Part shown: piece by piece, positions 1 to 7,132 of the stretch | How positions within the stretch are numbered: the first letter of the stretch is position 1 | Layout of the letters: each line of letters opens with the position of its first letter | Assembly: GCA_964617625.1 (NCBI GenBank) | Contig: CAZTZL010000116.1 | Location: forward strand, 1-7,307 | Origin: CAZTZL01 sp964617625 | Lineage (GTDB): Bacteria; Zhuqueibacterota; QNDG01; DSAB01 | Direction of reading: 5' to 3' | DNA length: 7,307 nucleotides | Notes under the pieces: generated by a model | Told to the model about the DNA's origin: nothing | The model's input: the letters and a program-made list of their open reading frames with translations, nothing else | The model's database searches: none | Translations under genes and position numbers: made by a program

Positions 1-286
1 GATAGAGCCGCCGCTCGTAGAAGCCGGGGAGCGCCTCGCTTGCGTAGACCGGTTCTCCGCCTGCGCGGAGTTCTGTAACGACGCCGGCGGCCTCGATGCG
101 AGTCCGGATTTGTTCCGAGACGAGCTCGTCGGGGGAGCGGATGTAGGCTTGCTTGGCCTTTGCTGCTGGCGGCGATTTTTTCTTGGCTGCGGAGGAATCC
201 CTGTCATCTCTCCTGATAGAGGTCGTACACGATGCACAGAAGCACACTGCAACCGACCAGCACAACAACACTTTTCTCATGCTCAT
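1..286 (-). CDS. Lipoprotein, probable L,D-transpeptidase N-terminal part (truncated by window edge)
   Basis: The frame is open from the ATG at 286 to the left edge, giving about 95 codons of a longer gene; the 3' part lies outside. The product begins with a short basic start (MSMRK), a hydrophobic stretch and a lipobox-like FCASC with Cys20 as the likely lipidated residue. A Ser/Ala/Lys-rich linker (about residues 28-48) follows. The last visible segment, ending VYASEALPGFYERRLY, resembles the opening of the scaffold domain of YcbB-type L,D-transpeptidases, which cross-link peptidoglycan; the catalytic Cys/His domain would lie beyond the edge. The start at 286 is preferred over the in-frame ATG at 280 because AAAGGCAGG (297-305) ends 10 nt before it. 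The base composition is clearly GC-rich, unlike the neighbour upstream. The family call rests on a short segment only. It could be another envelope lipoprotein. Confidence 0.55.
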   Translation of the reverse strand, partial: MSMRKVLLCWSVAVCFCASCTTSIRRDDRDSSAAKKKSPPAAKAKQAYIRSPDELVSEQIRTRIEAAGVVTELRAGGEPVYASEALPGFYERRLY

Positions 287-314
287 TGGGTATGGACCTG
301 CCTTTGTGTGGGTT

Positions 315-439
315 GCCTAACTACAATAATAACCGGTTGAAAAACAAAAAGATACTGTCCCTGAAAAAGTGATTCCACAAAACATTCAAAACTCAAAAAG
401 CCGCAGCGGTTTAAATTCCCTTGTAAACAATTGTTAGCA
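315..439 (-). other. Possible integron attC-like site (downstream of the Ntn-hydrolase gene)
   Basis: Read on the minus strand, the stretch opens with TGCTAAC (433-439) 8 nt after the stop codon of the upstream gene. It closes with GTTAGGC (315-321), a perfect match to the attC R' core GTTRRRY. The length of 125 bp is within the known attC range. The opening TGCTAACAATTG recalls the R'' end of cassette sites. Inside are two small perfect inverted repeats, CCGC-A-GCGG (401-409) and ACAATTG-TTAG-CAATTGT (427-444). However, the two halves pair poorly over their length, TGCTAAC departs from RYYYAAC, and GTTRRRY heptamers are common by chance. The next gene starts 28 nt past GTTAGGC, as cassette genes often do. 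Confidence 0.33.
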
Positions 440-444
440 ATTGT
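427..444. repeat. Small inverted repeat after the Ntn-hydrolase gene
   Basis: ACAATTG (427-433) and CAATTGT (438-444) form a perfect 7-bp inverted repeat around TTAG. It lies 3 nt past the stop codon of the upstream gene. The stem is AT-rich and is not followed by a T-run on the minus strand, so a terminator role is doubtful. It overlaps the R''-like core of the putative attC site. Confidence 0.5.
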
Positions 445-447
445 AAA

Positions 448-1623
448 TTATTCTTTCTTTTCCCAATCACTAATAATTATTGTAATAGTAGTATCATTTT
501 TTACTTCAATAGCTTTTTCTCTAATTTGTTCTAAACTAGAATCAAATAAATAGTAATTATCATTTGATGTGGATACAGTAAAATCAAACATCTTTCCTTC
601 TTTAATGGAAATAGTTTTCTCATATGTTTGGCTATTTATTTTTTTTAATTCAATACCTGGCTTGTCCCAATCTCCCAATTCCTTTGCACCACCCTGAATA
701 AATAATTTCTCACCTAAAAATGGTATTTTCAGTTTTATTTTAAAAGTTATCTGACAGGTGGGAGCATTATCTAAATTATCACTACAGTCATTCATCATCC
801 TGAACATAGCTTCAGAAGTAGACACAGGAAAAAATGAGCGAATCATATATTGATTCTCGCCCTTCATTAATTCTTCCTTTAGATTAATTTCTTTACAATA
901 AGAATAGTTATGGAAATTATACAAATAGACTTTCTGATTTTTTAAATCGCAAATATTTGAATAAACCGTTGGGTATTTGCCCTCTACATGTGTTAAGGAA
1001 AGGATGTTTTTAAATAGTTCAACTGTAGGTTCAGAATTATCAAGCATATTTTCCACAGTAGAATATCTGAAGCATTCATTTGCAGGATTTGCAGATTCTG
1101 TGATATTGAAATTTGTTGCGACCAGATAATTCTTTTCGCCTTTTCTAAGAATATTAAATTTATTATTACCCCACTCTATTATTGCAGCATCACCTGATGC
1201 ATCTACAATTAGAATATGACAGAATTTTAAATACGGTAATGAATATTGGTTTATAAATTCAATTGCTTCTTCTAGTGTCTTGCATTTTTCTAATACAACC
1301 TCAAAAATGTACCTTTCTCCAAATTCAGGTAAATTCCAGTTAGTCATTTCGACTTGTGGGGTACTTGCTCCATCGAAAAACAAGCCGTATTGGTTCATGC
1401 CTCCCTGGTAATTTCCATCTCCTTTAAATCCCCAAAAAATTCGGCCATAACTATCTTCCGTGGAAGGTATTAAATGTATTAATGTGTTTGTGGTGCACAT
1501 ATCTTCGTTATTGCCTGCAAAGACAGCTTCTTTAGACGAAGAAGTAAAAATTGTACACCCCAAAATTATTTCGGATGCTCCTAGAAATAAAACTAATACA
1601 GTTAATTTTTGAATGGTATTCAT
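448..1623 (-). CDS. Exported Ntn-hydrolase (choloylglycine hydrolase/penicillin V acylase-like) with C-terminal CBM20-like domain
   Basis: The 391-residue protein has a hydrophobic export signal (about 6-22) followed directly by Cys23 in GCTIF. That is the place and context of the N-terminal nucleophile in linear amide C-N hydrolases (Ntn-CGH fold). Other family marks are GNNED (37-41), GMNQYGLFFDG (75-85), AAIIEW (146-151), ATNF (169-172) and Arg186 in CFRYST. Such enzymes cut non-peptide amide bonds such as bile salts, penicillin V, acyl-homoserine lactones or acyl amino acids; the substrate here cannot be told. From about residue 289 a second domain has IQGGAKELGDWD (309-320) and an EGKMFDFTV strand, matching the CBM20 starch-binding pattern and ending in ISDW. 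The site-1 Trp (W319) is kept; the second binding Trp is not evident. The ATG has a good GAGAGG site (1629-1634) 5 nt upstream. The gene is strikingly AT-rich against both neighbours and lies between attC-like cores, so it is probably acquired. Confidence 0.8.
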   Translation of the reverse strand: MNTIQKLTVLVLFLGASEIILGCTIFTSSSKEAVFAGNNEDMCTTNTLIHLIPSTEDSYGRIFWGFKGDGNYQGGMNQYGLFFDGASTPQVEMTNWNLPEFGERYIFEVVLEKCKTLEEAIEFINQYSLPYLKFCHILIVDASGDAAIIEWGNNKFNILRKGEKNYLVATNFNITESANPANECFRYSTVENMLDNSEPTVELFKNILSLTHVEGKYPTVYSNICDLKNQKVYLYNFHNYSYCKEINLKEELMKGENQYMIRSFFPVSTSEAMFRMMNDCSDNLDNAPTCQITFKIKLKIPFLGEKLFIQGGAKELGDWDKPGIELKKINSQTYEKTISIKEGKMFDFTVSTSNDNYYLFDSSLEQIREKAIEVKNDTTITIIISDWEKKE

Positions 1624-1641
1624 TACTTCCTCTCTTGTTAT

Positions 1642-1783
1642 TGCTAACTATTTGATATTCGGAACTTCTGTTGTATCTAAGCTTATATGCTTTTGTGACA
1701 CTTCCCCTGTTTCCATTTGAGCCGAGTAGTTGATTAAACAGAATTAAGTTTAAGTACAGAAGAGGCAGAATTATCGGTTAATA
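1642..1783 (-). other. Possible integron attC-like site (upstream of the Ntn-hydrolase gene)
   Basis: On the minus strand this 142-bp stretch begins TATTAAC (1777-1783) and ends GTTAGCA (1642-1648), 18 nt before the ATG of the following gene. The halves form a long imperfect inverted repeat: terminal TAAC/GTTA, then GAT-ATTC-like segments, then perfect arms CTTCTGT (1665-1671) and ACAGAAG (1756-1762), then further partial pairing near AAGCTTA and TTAAGTTTAA. This single long, imperfect hairpin with AAC/GTT ends is how attC sites are built. Against it, neither end fits the R''/R' consensus exactly, the length is at the upper limit for attC, and AT-rich DNA pairs by chance. It fills most of the 230-bp gap between the two genes. 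Confidence 0.35.
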
Positions 1784-1830
1784 TAACAAGATGATTTGCG
1801 AAAATCCACTTAATTTTAGGAGAGTATGAG

Positions 1831-1855
1831 AAAAGATTTTACTTATGTAAAGATC
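1831..1855 (-). terminator. Weak Rho-independent terminator of the YchF-like gene
   Basis: On the minus strand GATCTTTAC (1847-1855), loop ATAA and GTAAAATC (1835-1842) make an 8-bp stem with one bulged C, followed by TTTTCTC. The stem starts inside the TGA stop codon of the gene. It is AT-rich, so it would be inefficient alone, but the position is what one expects. Confidence 0.4.
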
Positions 1856-2882
1856 AAACGTTAAACCGGAAGTCGATGATGTCTCCGTCCTGAACGGTGT
1901 AGGTTTTTCCTTCCAGCCGGACGGTTCCTTTTTTACGCGCGGCCGCATAATTTCCCGCTTCCATTAAGTCTTTATACGAAACCACTTCGGCGCGGATGAA
2001 TCCTTTTTTAATATCGGAATGGATGGCCTCGGCGGCGTCCACGGCGCTAATTTCCTTCTGAATGGTCCAGGCGCGGACTTCGTCTTCACCCACGGTAAAA
2101 AAGGAGATAAGCCCCAATAGATCGTAGGAGGCTTGAATAATACGGTTTACGGCCGCTTCCGCAATGCCGTACTCGTTGAGGAAGGCTGCCGCGTCTTCAT
2201 CCGACATTTGTGCGATTTCATGTTCGATCCGTCCGCAGATGGCCAGACAGGTTTCGTTGTCCGCGATCTCCGGAGCAGGCGGAATATCAAAATCCCCTTC
2301 ACCGTTGTTGAATATCGTCAGCATCGGACGGCCGGACAAAAAAGTAAATCCCCGCAGCAGGGGGTCGCTGGCCAGTTCGGATTTCTTGCGGAGAGGGATT
2401 TCATTTTCGAGTGTTTCCCTGCATGCCATCAGCAGCTCATGCTCTTTCTCGTCGATTTTGCGGTGGCGTTCAATGTCCAATTTCAGACGTTCCAGCCGTT
2501 TGTCCGCAACGACTAAATCGGCAAAAATCAGCTCCTGATCGAGTTTACGGAAATCGTTCAAAGGATTCGGCGGATCGAAACCCGGGGCTTCAAAATTGCG
2601 GATCACGTGAATCAACGCATCGCAGGGACGCACCTGATTCCAGTATTGTCCTTCTTTGGCATCTCCGCCTGTTCCCAATGTGCCGGGTAAAAAATATTCA
2701 ACCTGGGCATAGGTGGTCTTTTTGGGGTTGTACATGGCGCTCAACCGGTCGATCCGTTCGTCCGGCACGCGGATCGTTCCGATGCGGCTTTCCCCTTTTT
2801 TTGCAGGATCGATCTGCCGGGTGATTGCTTCGAACAGTGTGGTTTTTCCGGAGAGGGTCAGTCCTGTGATTCCCAATTTCAT
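1854..2882 (-). CDS. Divergent YchF-like P-loop GTPase/ATPase with C-terminal TGS/DUF933 domain
   Basis: The 342-residue cytoplasmic protein (YchF is usually about 363) opens with a G1/P-loop GLTLSGKTT (7-15), with Leu10 where YchF has its NV. It continues with the YchF-type VPDERIDRLSAMYNPKK (39-55). A charged helical segment (about 120-168) corresponds to the coiled-coil insertion. The C-terminal 85 residues match the TGS-like DUF933 domain closely: FFTVGEDEVRAWTI (261-274), IKKGFIRAEV (291-300), and the ending QDGDIIDFRFNV. The middle is unusual. The DIAGLVKGAS switch II region of YchF is replaced by LPGTLGTGGDA (65-75), the nucleotide-base motif is NNGE (192-195), and the NYPFCTIEPN-like segment with the redox Cys is shortened and lacks Cys. 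The start has AAGGA (2889-2893) 6 nt upstream. It is probably a paralogue branch of YchF; ribosome or proteasome-like roles should not be assumed. Confidence 0.8.
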   Translation of the reverse strand: MKLGITGLTLSGKTTLFEAITRQIDPAKKGESRIGTIRVPDERIDRLSAMYNPKKTTYAQVEYFLPGTLGTGGDAKEGQYWNQVRPCDALIHVIRNFEAPGFDPPNPLNDFRKLDQELIFADLVVADKRLERLKLDIERHRKIDEKEHELLMACRETLENEIPLRKKSELASDPLLRGFTFLSGRPMLTIFNNGEGDFDIPPAPEIADNETCLAICGRIEHEIAQMSDEDAAAFLNEYGIAEAAVNRIIQASYDLLGLISFFTVGEDEVRAWTIQKEISAVDAAEAIHSDIKKGFIRAEVVSYKDLMEAGNYAAARKKGTVRLEGKTYTVQDGDIIDFRFNV

Positions 2883-2915
2883 GCGTTGTCCTTCATTGAT
2901 AATACAAAGGGAGAA

Positions 2916-2944
2916 AATTTAGGAAAGTTCTTTGTAAAAGGCAA
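2916..2944 (-). promoter_or_regulatory. Weak promoter candidate for the YchF-like gene
   Basis: The 225-bp gap between the symporter gene and this gene holds TTGCCT (2939-2944) and TAAATT (2916-2921) with a 17-bp spacer on the minus strand, about 33 bp before the ATG. Only three and four of six positions fit the sigma-70 boxes. I see no other gene and no convincing terminator in this gap, so read-through from upstream is possible. Confidence 0.2.
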
Positions 2945-3107
2945 GTTGAAAAAGAAAAATCTCTCAAACAGGAAAAGGAATCAATTTTGTCCGAGACGGA
3001 GATTTTCCGAATGCCGCGAGAAGAACACTTTAATTTGAAAATCGTGACAATTTTTATCCGTGAAATAGAATAGATAATGCGAAATCCTCATTGATCAGCG
3101 AAAAAAA

Positions 3108-4418
3108 TCAGTTTTGTCTGGGTACATCCGTGATTGCATTGTCCAGTCTGCCGACAACCACACCGGCTGTAGCATCGCCCCACACATTCACGGCAGTACG
3201 GAATTGATCCAGAATCCGGTCAATAGCCAGAATAAGCCCGATTCCCTCGAGGGGCAGTCCGACGGCGGTCAGCACTATGCCCATGGTGACCAGCCCGGCG
3301 CCGGGTATGGCCGCAGCACCGATTGCAGCGAGTGTGGCTGTGATGAAAACAATTATCTGGGTTCCGATTGGAAGGGGATAGCCTAATAGTTCAGCGATAA
3401 AAATCACGGCCACGGACTCATACAGCGCGGTTCCGTCCATGTTCACGGTCGCGCCCAGAGGAAGCACAAAATTTCCGATTTTACGGTGCACTCCCGCTTT
3501 ATTTTCCAGACAATCCAGCGTGATCGGCAGGGTCACTATGCTTGAGGCCGTGGACCACGCCGTCAGTATTGCAGGAAGCATGGCTTTAAACAGCCGGAAC
3601 GGATTGTACCTTCCTATCAAGAAAACCAGAAGCGGTAAAGTTATACATGCATGAAAAGTGAGACCGATCAGTACAGTCGCTGCATACTTGCCCAAAGCGA
3701 TAATGGCCTGAAAACCCAGATCAATCATCAATGTGGTGACCAGCAAAAAGATGCAGTAAGGCGCAATTTTCATGATCAGCAGAATGGACCGTGTCATGAT
3801 TTGATCCACACTTTCCATAACGCGGACAAAAGGTTCGGAGGATTTGCCCAGCAGAGCAGTGACGATCGCGATAAAGATTGTAAAGAAGATGACCTGAAGA
3901 ATGTCCGCATTGGCCATGGCCGCAACAGGATTGACCGGGATCATGCGAACCAATGTTTCAATGATGATAATCAGGGCGTTTTTTTGTCCCACGCCCTCTT
4001 GAATTACACTTTCCGGAACGCTCATCGTGCTTTTTAATGCGGCCGTTGTTTCAGGATCAAATCCCCTTCCCGGATGGATCAGATTGACCAGAATCATACC
4101 TGCCAAAACAGCCAGAGCCGTGGTCACCAGGTAATAGACAACTGTCGTCAAACCAATTTTTTTCAGTTCGCGGATATTGCCCAGATTTACAATAGACATG
4201 AAAATTGAAACAAATACGAGAGGGACGATCAGCATGCGGAGGAGTCTAATGAAAATGTCTCCTCCCAGTTGAAATATCATTTTGAATGTGGCGAAAGGAT
4301 TGTCTGTAATATGGGGGCCGATGGTCTGATGGATTACAATTCCCAATATCAGCCCGGCAACGATTCCAATTAAAATCTGCCACTGTAAATCGAGGTTTTT
4401 CCCCTGGTACCGTTTCAT
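3108..4418 (-). CDS. Dicarboxylate/amino acid:cation symporter (GltP/DctA family, SDF)
   Basis: The 436-residue inner-membrane protein is full length for the family. It shows the usual run of hydrophobic helices (first at about 13-30), then the re-entrant hairpin 1 motif WSTASSIVTLP (288-298), the TM7 motif NMDGT (326-330), hairpin 2 GAAAIPGAGLVTMG (367-380), and the TM8 signature DRILDQFRTAVNVWGD (400-415). In this signature Asp404, Arg407, Asn411 and Asp415 align with the substrate and sodium ligands of GltPh (D394, R397, N401, D405). The Arg favours acidic substrates such as glutamate, aspartate or C4-dicarboxylates; which one, and whether Na+ or H+ drives it, is not decidable. A hydrophilic loop lies at about 115-148. 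AAAGGGA sits about 10 nt before the ATG. The gene is 73 nt downstream of the efflux gene with no clear terminator between, so partial co-transcription is possible. Confidence 0.9.
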   Translation of the reverse strand: MKRYQGKNLDLQWQILIGIVAGLILGIVIHQTIGPHITDNPFATFKMIFQLGGDIFIRLLRMLIVPLVFVSIFMSIVNLGNIRELKKIGLTTVVYYLVTTALAVLAGMILVNLIHPGRGFDPETTAALKSTMSVPESVIQEGVGQKNALIIIIETLVRMIPVNPVAAMANADILQVIFFTIFIAIVTALLGKSSEPFVRVMESVDQIMTRSILLIMKIAPYCIFLLVTTLMIDLGFQAIIALGKYAATVLIGLTFHACITLPLLVFLIGRYNPFRLFKAMLPAILTAWSTASSIVTLPITLDCLENKAGVHRKIGNFVLPLGATVNMDGTALYESVAVIFIAELLGYPLPIGTQIIVFITATLAAIGAAAIPGAGLVTMGIVLTAVGLPLEGIGLILAIDRILDQFRTAVNVWGDATAGVVVGRLDNAITDVPRQN

Positions 4419-4491
4419 GAATGATGAGTCCCTTTATTATCTTTTGAAAATGGTTTTAAAATTTACCATTGAAAAACAAAGGAGTGGCGGA

Positions 4492-6111
4492 TTATTTCAT
4501 CGCCGGCATTTGATCCGCCTTTTTCCGCTTTTTGGATTTCAAGATTAGAATCGGCAGAACCCCTGCGATGGAAATCACAGCCGCTATCAGAAAATCGTCA
4601 CAAACCGCCTGTACGAATGCCTGTTTTGTGACATGCGATAAAAGCAAAGCCTGGGCCCTCTGCAGTGCGATGCCCTGCGATCCTCCAATACTGAGCTGGC
4701 TGAACCGGGCGAGTCCGGAAACGATCTGCCGGAAAACGGCCGATTGCGGATCGATCATTTGCCCATAAATGGTTGTGTGATAAATGGTCCTCCGCGTCAG
4801 CATCGCGCCCATGAAGGCGACGCCGAAACTTCCCCCCAGCTGCCGGATCACATTGAATAATCCGGATGCCTGAGCGATTTTATCTTTTGAGATACTCGAG
4901 AGTGCGAGCGTTGAAAGCGGAGTGAAAAGCAGTCCCATGGCAAATCCGCGAATGACCAGAGGGAGCATGATCTGTGCATGTTCGGAATAAAGCGACAAAA
5001 AGGAATTCAGATAGAGACTGAGCGCCAGTAAAAAAATACCGATAGCTCCGGGTATTTTGGGATTGATTTTATCGGACAACAGGCCGGAAACGGGTGATGT
5101 GAATGCCTGAATGATGCCGACCGGAAGAAAAAAAGCCCCGGCTTGAAGCGCCGTGTAACCAAGTGAATTCTGAAGATACAATGGAAGGAGAAACGTACTT
5201 CCGAACATTCCCAATCCGAAAATAAACAAAATTGCATTCGTTACAGCAAAATTAAAATCCTTGAAAAGTGAAATTTCGATCAGCGGATGCTCTGTCGTGA
5301 ATTCAATAAAAAGGAAGATAGCCAGTCCGATTCCGGAGATCAGAAAACAGGTTAGTATGAAAGGCGATGTCCAACCGCCAGTATTCCACGCAGCATTTCC
5401 TTCGGAAAGCGCTAAAAGCAATGCGATAAGAAAGACGGCCATGGATATAAATCCGGTAAGATCGAAAGACCGGGTTTGTTCGGTTTTATACTCACGCTGT
5501 ATGATCCATGTAGCGAAAAGGCCGAGTATCCCGATTGGGACATTCACATCGAAAATGGCGTTCCAGCCAATGTGATCGACAAGATATCCGCCAATGAGGG
5601 GGCCGAGAGAAATAGAAGCCGCGGCGGCGATTGCCCAGAATCCGAGAGCAACGCCCCGCTGCCGGAGCGGGAATTCGCGGGTTACGATGGCCATGCCGAC
5701 CGGCATGAGGAATCCGGCGCCCATGGCCTGTACGATCCTGAAAATAATCAATGAATATTCGTTCCAGGCCAGACCGCATAAAAACGATCCGAGCGTGAAC
5801 AGGGACAAAGCAAAGAAATAGGTACGCTTGTACCCGAAATGATCGGCCACCCAGCCGGATGTCGGCAGCATGACGCCGAAAACAAGGAGATAAGCAGTCA
5901 GGACCCATTGTATCCGGTCAAGATCAGAGCCGAAAGCAGCCATGATTTTAGGGAGGGCGACATTGACAACTGTGGCGTCTAAAACGGCCATGAATGTACC
6001 GATCATGATGTTGGCGAGTACCCACCACTTGTAGGATTTATGCTCGTGATTGAGTGAAGGGATTTGCCCAAACACCGGTTTCTTAAAATGGAATCTTAGA
6101 AAAAAAGGCAT
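4492..6111 (-). CDS. emrB: EmrB/QacA-family drug:H+ antiporter (MFS, DHA2, 14 TM)
   Basis: The 539-residue inner-membrane exporter belongs to the 14-helix DHA2 branch of the major facilitator superfamily. Visible signatures are the helix 1 motif LDATVVNVALP (44-54), motif A GWVADHFGYKRT (86-97), motif B RIVQAMGAG (125-133), and antiporter motif C around GPLIGGYLVDHIGW (170-183) followed by NVPIG (190-194). The extra-cytoplasmic loop around 440-500 and the basic tail KSKKRKK (525-531) are normal for the group. It starts 2 nt after the stop codon of the adaptor gene and has no good Shine-Dalgarno at close range, so translational coupling is likely. The first 25 residues extend beyond the usual start of these proteins; the GTG at codon 13 is an alternative start. 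With the EmrA-like partner and an outer-membrane TolC-type channel (not in this window) it would export hydrophobic toxic compounds. The actual substrates are unknown. Confidence 0.92.
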   Translation of the reverse strand: MPFFLRFHFKKPVFGQIPSLNHEHKSYKWWVLANIMIGTFMAVLDATVVNVALPKIMAAFGSDLDRIQWVLTAYLLVFGVMLPTSGWVADHFGYKRTYFFALSLFTLGSFLCGLAWNEYSLIIFRIVQAMGAGFLMPVGMAIVTREFPLRQRGVALGFWAIAAAASISLGPLIGGYLVDHIGWNAIFDVNVPIGILGLFATWIIQREYKTEQTRSFDLTGFISMAVFLIALLLALSEGNAAWNTGGWTSPFILTCFLISGIGLAIFLFIEFTTEHPLIEISLFKDFNFAVTNAILFIFGLGMFGSTFLLPLYLQNSLGYTALQAGAFFLPVGIIQAFTSPVSGLLSDKINPKIPGAIGIFLLALSLYLNSFLSLYSEHAQIMLPLVIRGFAMGLLFTPLSTLALSSISKDKIAQASGLFNVIRQLGGSFGVAFMGAMLTRRTIYHTTIYGQMIDPQSAVFRQIVSGLARFSQLSIGGSQGIALQRAQALLLSHVTKQAFVQAVCDDFLIAAVISIAGVLPILILKSKKRKKADQMPAMK

Positions 6112-6113
6112 GG

Positions 6114-7106
6114 TCAGTGCACTTTTACCTTAATATTCACGGACATACCCGGAAGCAAACGGACCGGAACGGAACCGGCAGGACGATTAATGGATATGGT
6201 TATCGGTACCCGTTGTGTAATTTTGGTAAAGTTTCCGGATGCGTTGTTAGGGGGGAGGAGTGAAAACTGGGCAGCCGTGCTGGAACCAATCCGGATAATT
6301 TTGCCTGTAAATTCCTGATGGGGATGCGAATCGATTTTGATGGCGACTGAATTCCCTTCATGAAGTGCGTTAATCCGCGTCTCTTCGAGATTGGCAGTTA
6401 CCCAGACATTTTTTAAATCATAAATCGAGAAAATTGCCTGTCCCGGCTGGATGATATCACCTGCCATGACCCATCGCTTGGAAACCACACCGTCCATCGG
6501 CGATGCGAGTGTTGTATTATTCAGTTGTGTTTCAACAATGCCCACCTGAGCGGCTGAAGTCTGGGCCTGGGCCATGGAAATACCGATTCGCGCCATGGCG
6601 GCTTTATAATCACTCTGAACATGATCGAACTGCTCCTTCGGTATCACGCCATCACGAAATTGAATTTTGGCCCGTTCGTAATCTTCTTTCGCACGTTTTA
6701 GATTGACTTTAGCCAGTATGATATTTTCCTGTGCAAGTTTCACTGAAGCATGGGCCTGGGCTGCCTGGGCTCGCAGATCGCTGTCATCCAATTTTACAAG
6801 GATTTGCCCCGCAAGCACGGAATCGCCTTCGTCCACCATTAACGCACTGATGCGTCCGAGGAGTTTGGCGCTGACTGAAACCCGGTTGGCATCTATATAG
6901 GCATCATCCGTCGAAACGAAGTCGCGTTTGTTGATTAAATATAACCAAAAAATGAATACGATGACTGCAACAATCAGCGAGAGAGTAACAATAATTCTGA
7001 AATTATTTCTAGGAGGGGTGGGTTTGATATTCGGATTTTGACGGGAGCTGGCCTGATTGACCGGGCCGGCTGGCATGTTGCCGGATTGATTATTTTTGGG
7101 TGACAT
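6114..7106 (-). CDS. emrA: EmrA/HlyD-family membrane fusion (periplasmic adaptor) protein
   Basis: The 330-residue protein has a Pro/Asn-rich cytoplasmic head (1-35), one transmembrane anchor (about 36-58), and the family opening STDDAYIDAN (65-74). The first lipoyl half-motif follows (about 76-106), then an alpha-helical hairpin rich in Ala, Lys and Gln (about 107-196), the second lipoyl half with LASPMDGVVSKRW (200-212), and a beta-barrel. The barrel contains the EmrA-type stretch FSLLPPNNASGNFTKITQRV (281-300) and ends with LLPGMSVNIKVKVH. It bridges the antiporter in the inner membrane to an outer-membrane channel. The start is supported by AAAGGA (7115-7120) 8 nt upstream of the ATG. It is the first gene of a two-gene operon with the antiporter. 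Length and motifs are complete and nothing looks broken. Confidence 0.92.
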   Translation of the reverse strand: MSPKNNQSGNMPAGPVNQASSRQNPNIKPTPPRNNFRIIVTLSLIVAVIVFIFWLYLINKRDFVSTDDAYIDANRVSVSAKLLGRISALMVDEGDSVLAGQILVKLDDSDLRAQAAQAHASVKLAQENIILAKVNLKRAKEDYERAKIQFRDGVIPKEQFDHVQSDYKAAMARIGISMAQAQTSAAQVGIVETQLNNTTLASPMDGVVSKRWVMAGDIIQPGQAIFSIYDLKNVWVTANLEETRINALHEGNSVAIKIDSHPHQEFTGKIIRIGSSTAAQFSLLPPNNASGNFTKITQRVPITISINRPAGSVPVRLLPGMSVNIKVKVH

Positions 7107-7132
7107 TTGATAAATCCTTTCCTGAATATTAG

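Noticed and set aside
331..338. AACCGGTT palindrome
   Set aside because: An 8-bp palindrome of this kind is expected by chance and has no partner or gene-related position beyond the putative attC site.
110..340. Plus-strand frame of 76 codons at the left edge
   Set aside because: It lies opposite the lipoprotein start, has no ribosome site, a composition-driven sequence and no recognisable domain. The minus-strand reading has a signal peptide and lipobox.
2897..2902. TATTAT as -10 box for the YchF-like gene
   Set aside because: It would put the transcription start on top of the Shine-Dalgarno sequence, and no -35 box sits at the right distance.
2133..2922. Several plus-strand frames opposite the YchF-like gene
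   Set aside because: Antisense shadows of a conserved coding region. The minus-strand protein has strong family motifs along its length.
3174..3219. Trp413 in the NVWGD segment of the symporter as an odd substrate-site change
   Set aside because: The ligand residues aligned with GltPh are intact, and as far as I recall NVWGD occurs in other bacterial members, so it is not evidence of altered function.
4419..4491. Imperfect hairpin around AATGG/CCATT between the antiporter and symporter genes
   Set aside because: Only 5 paired bases next to a 12-nt loop and no T-run, so it is not a convincing terminator.
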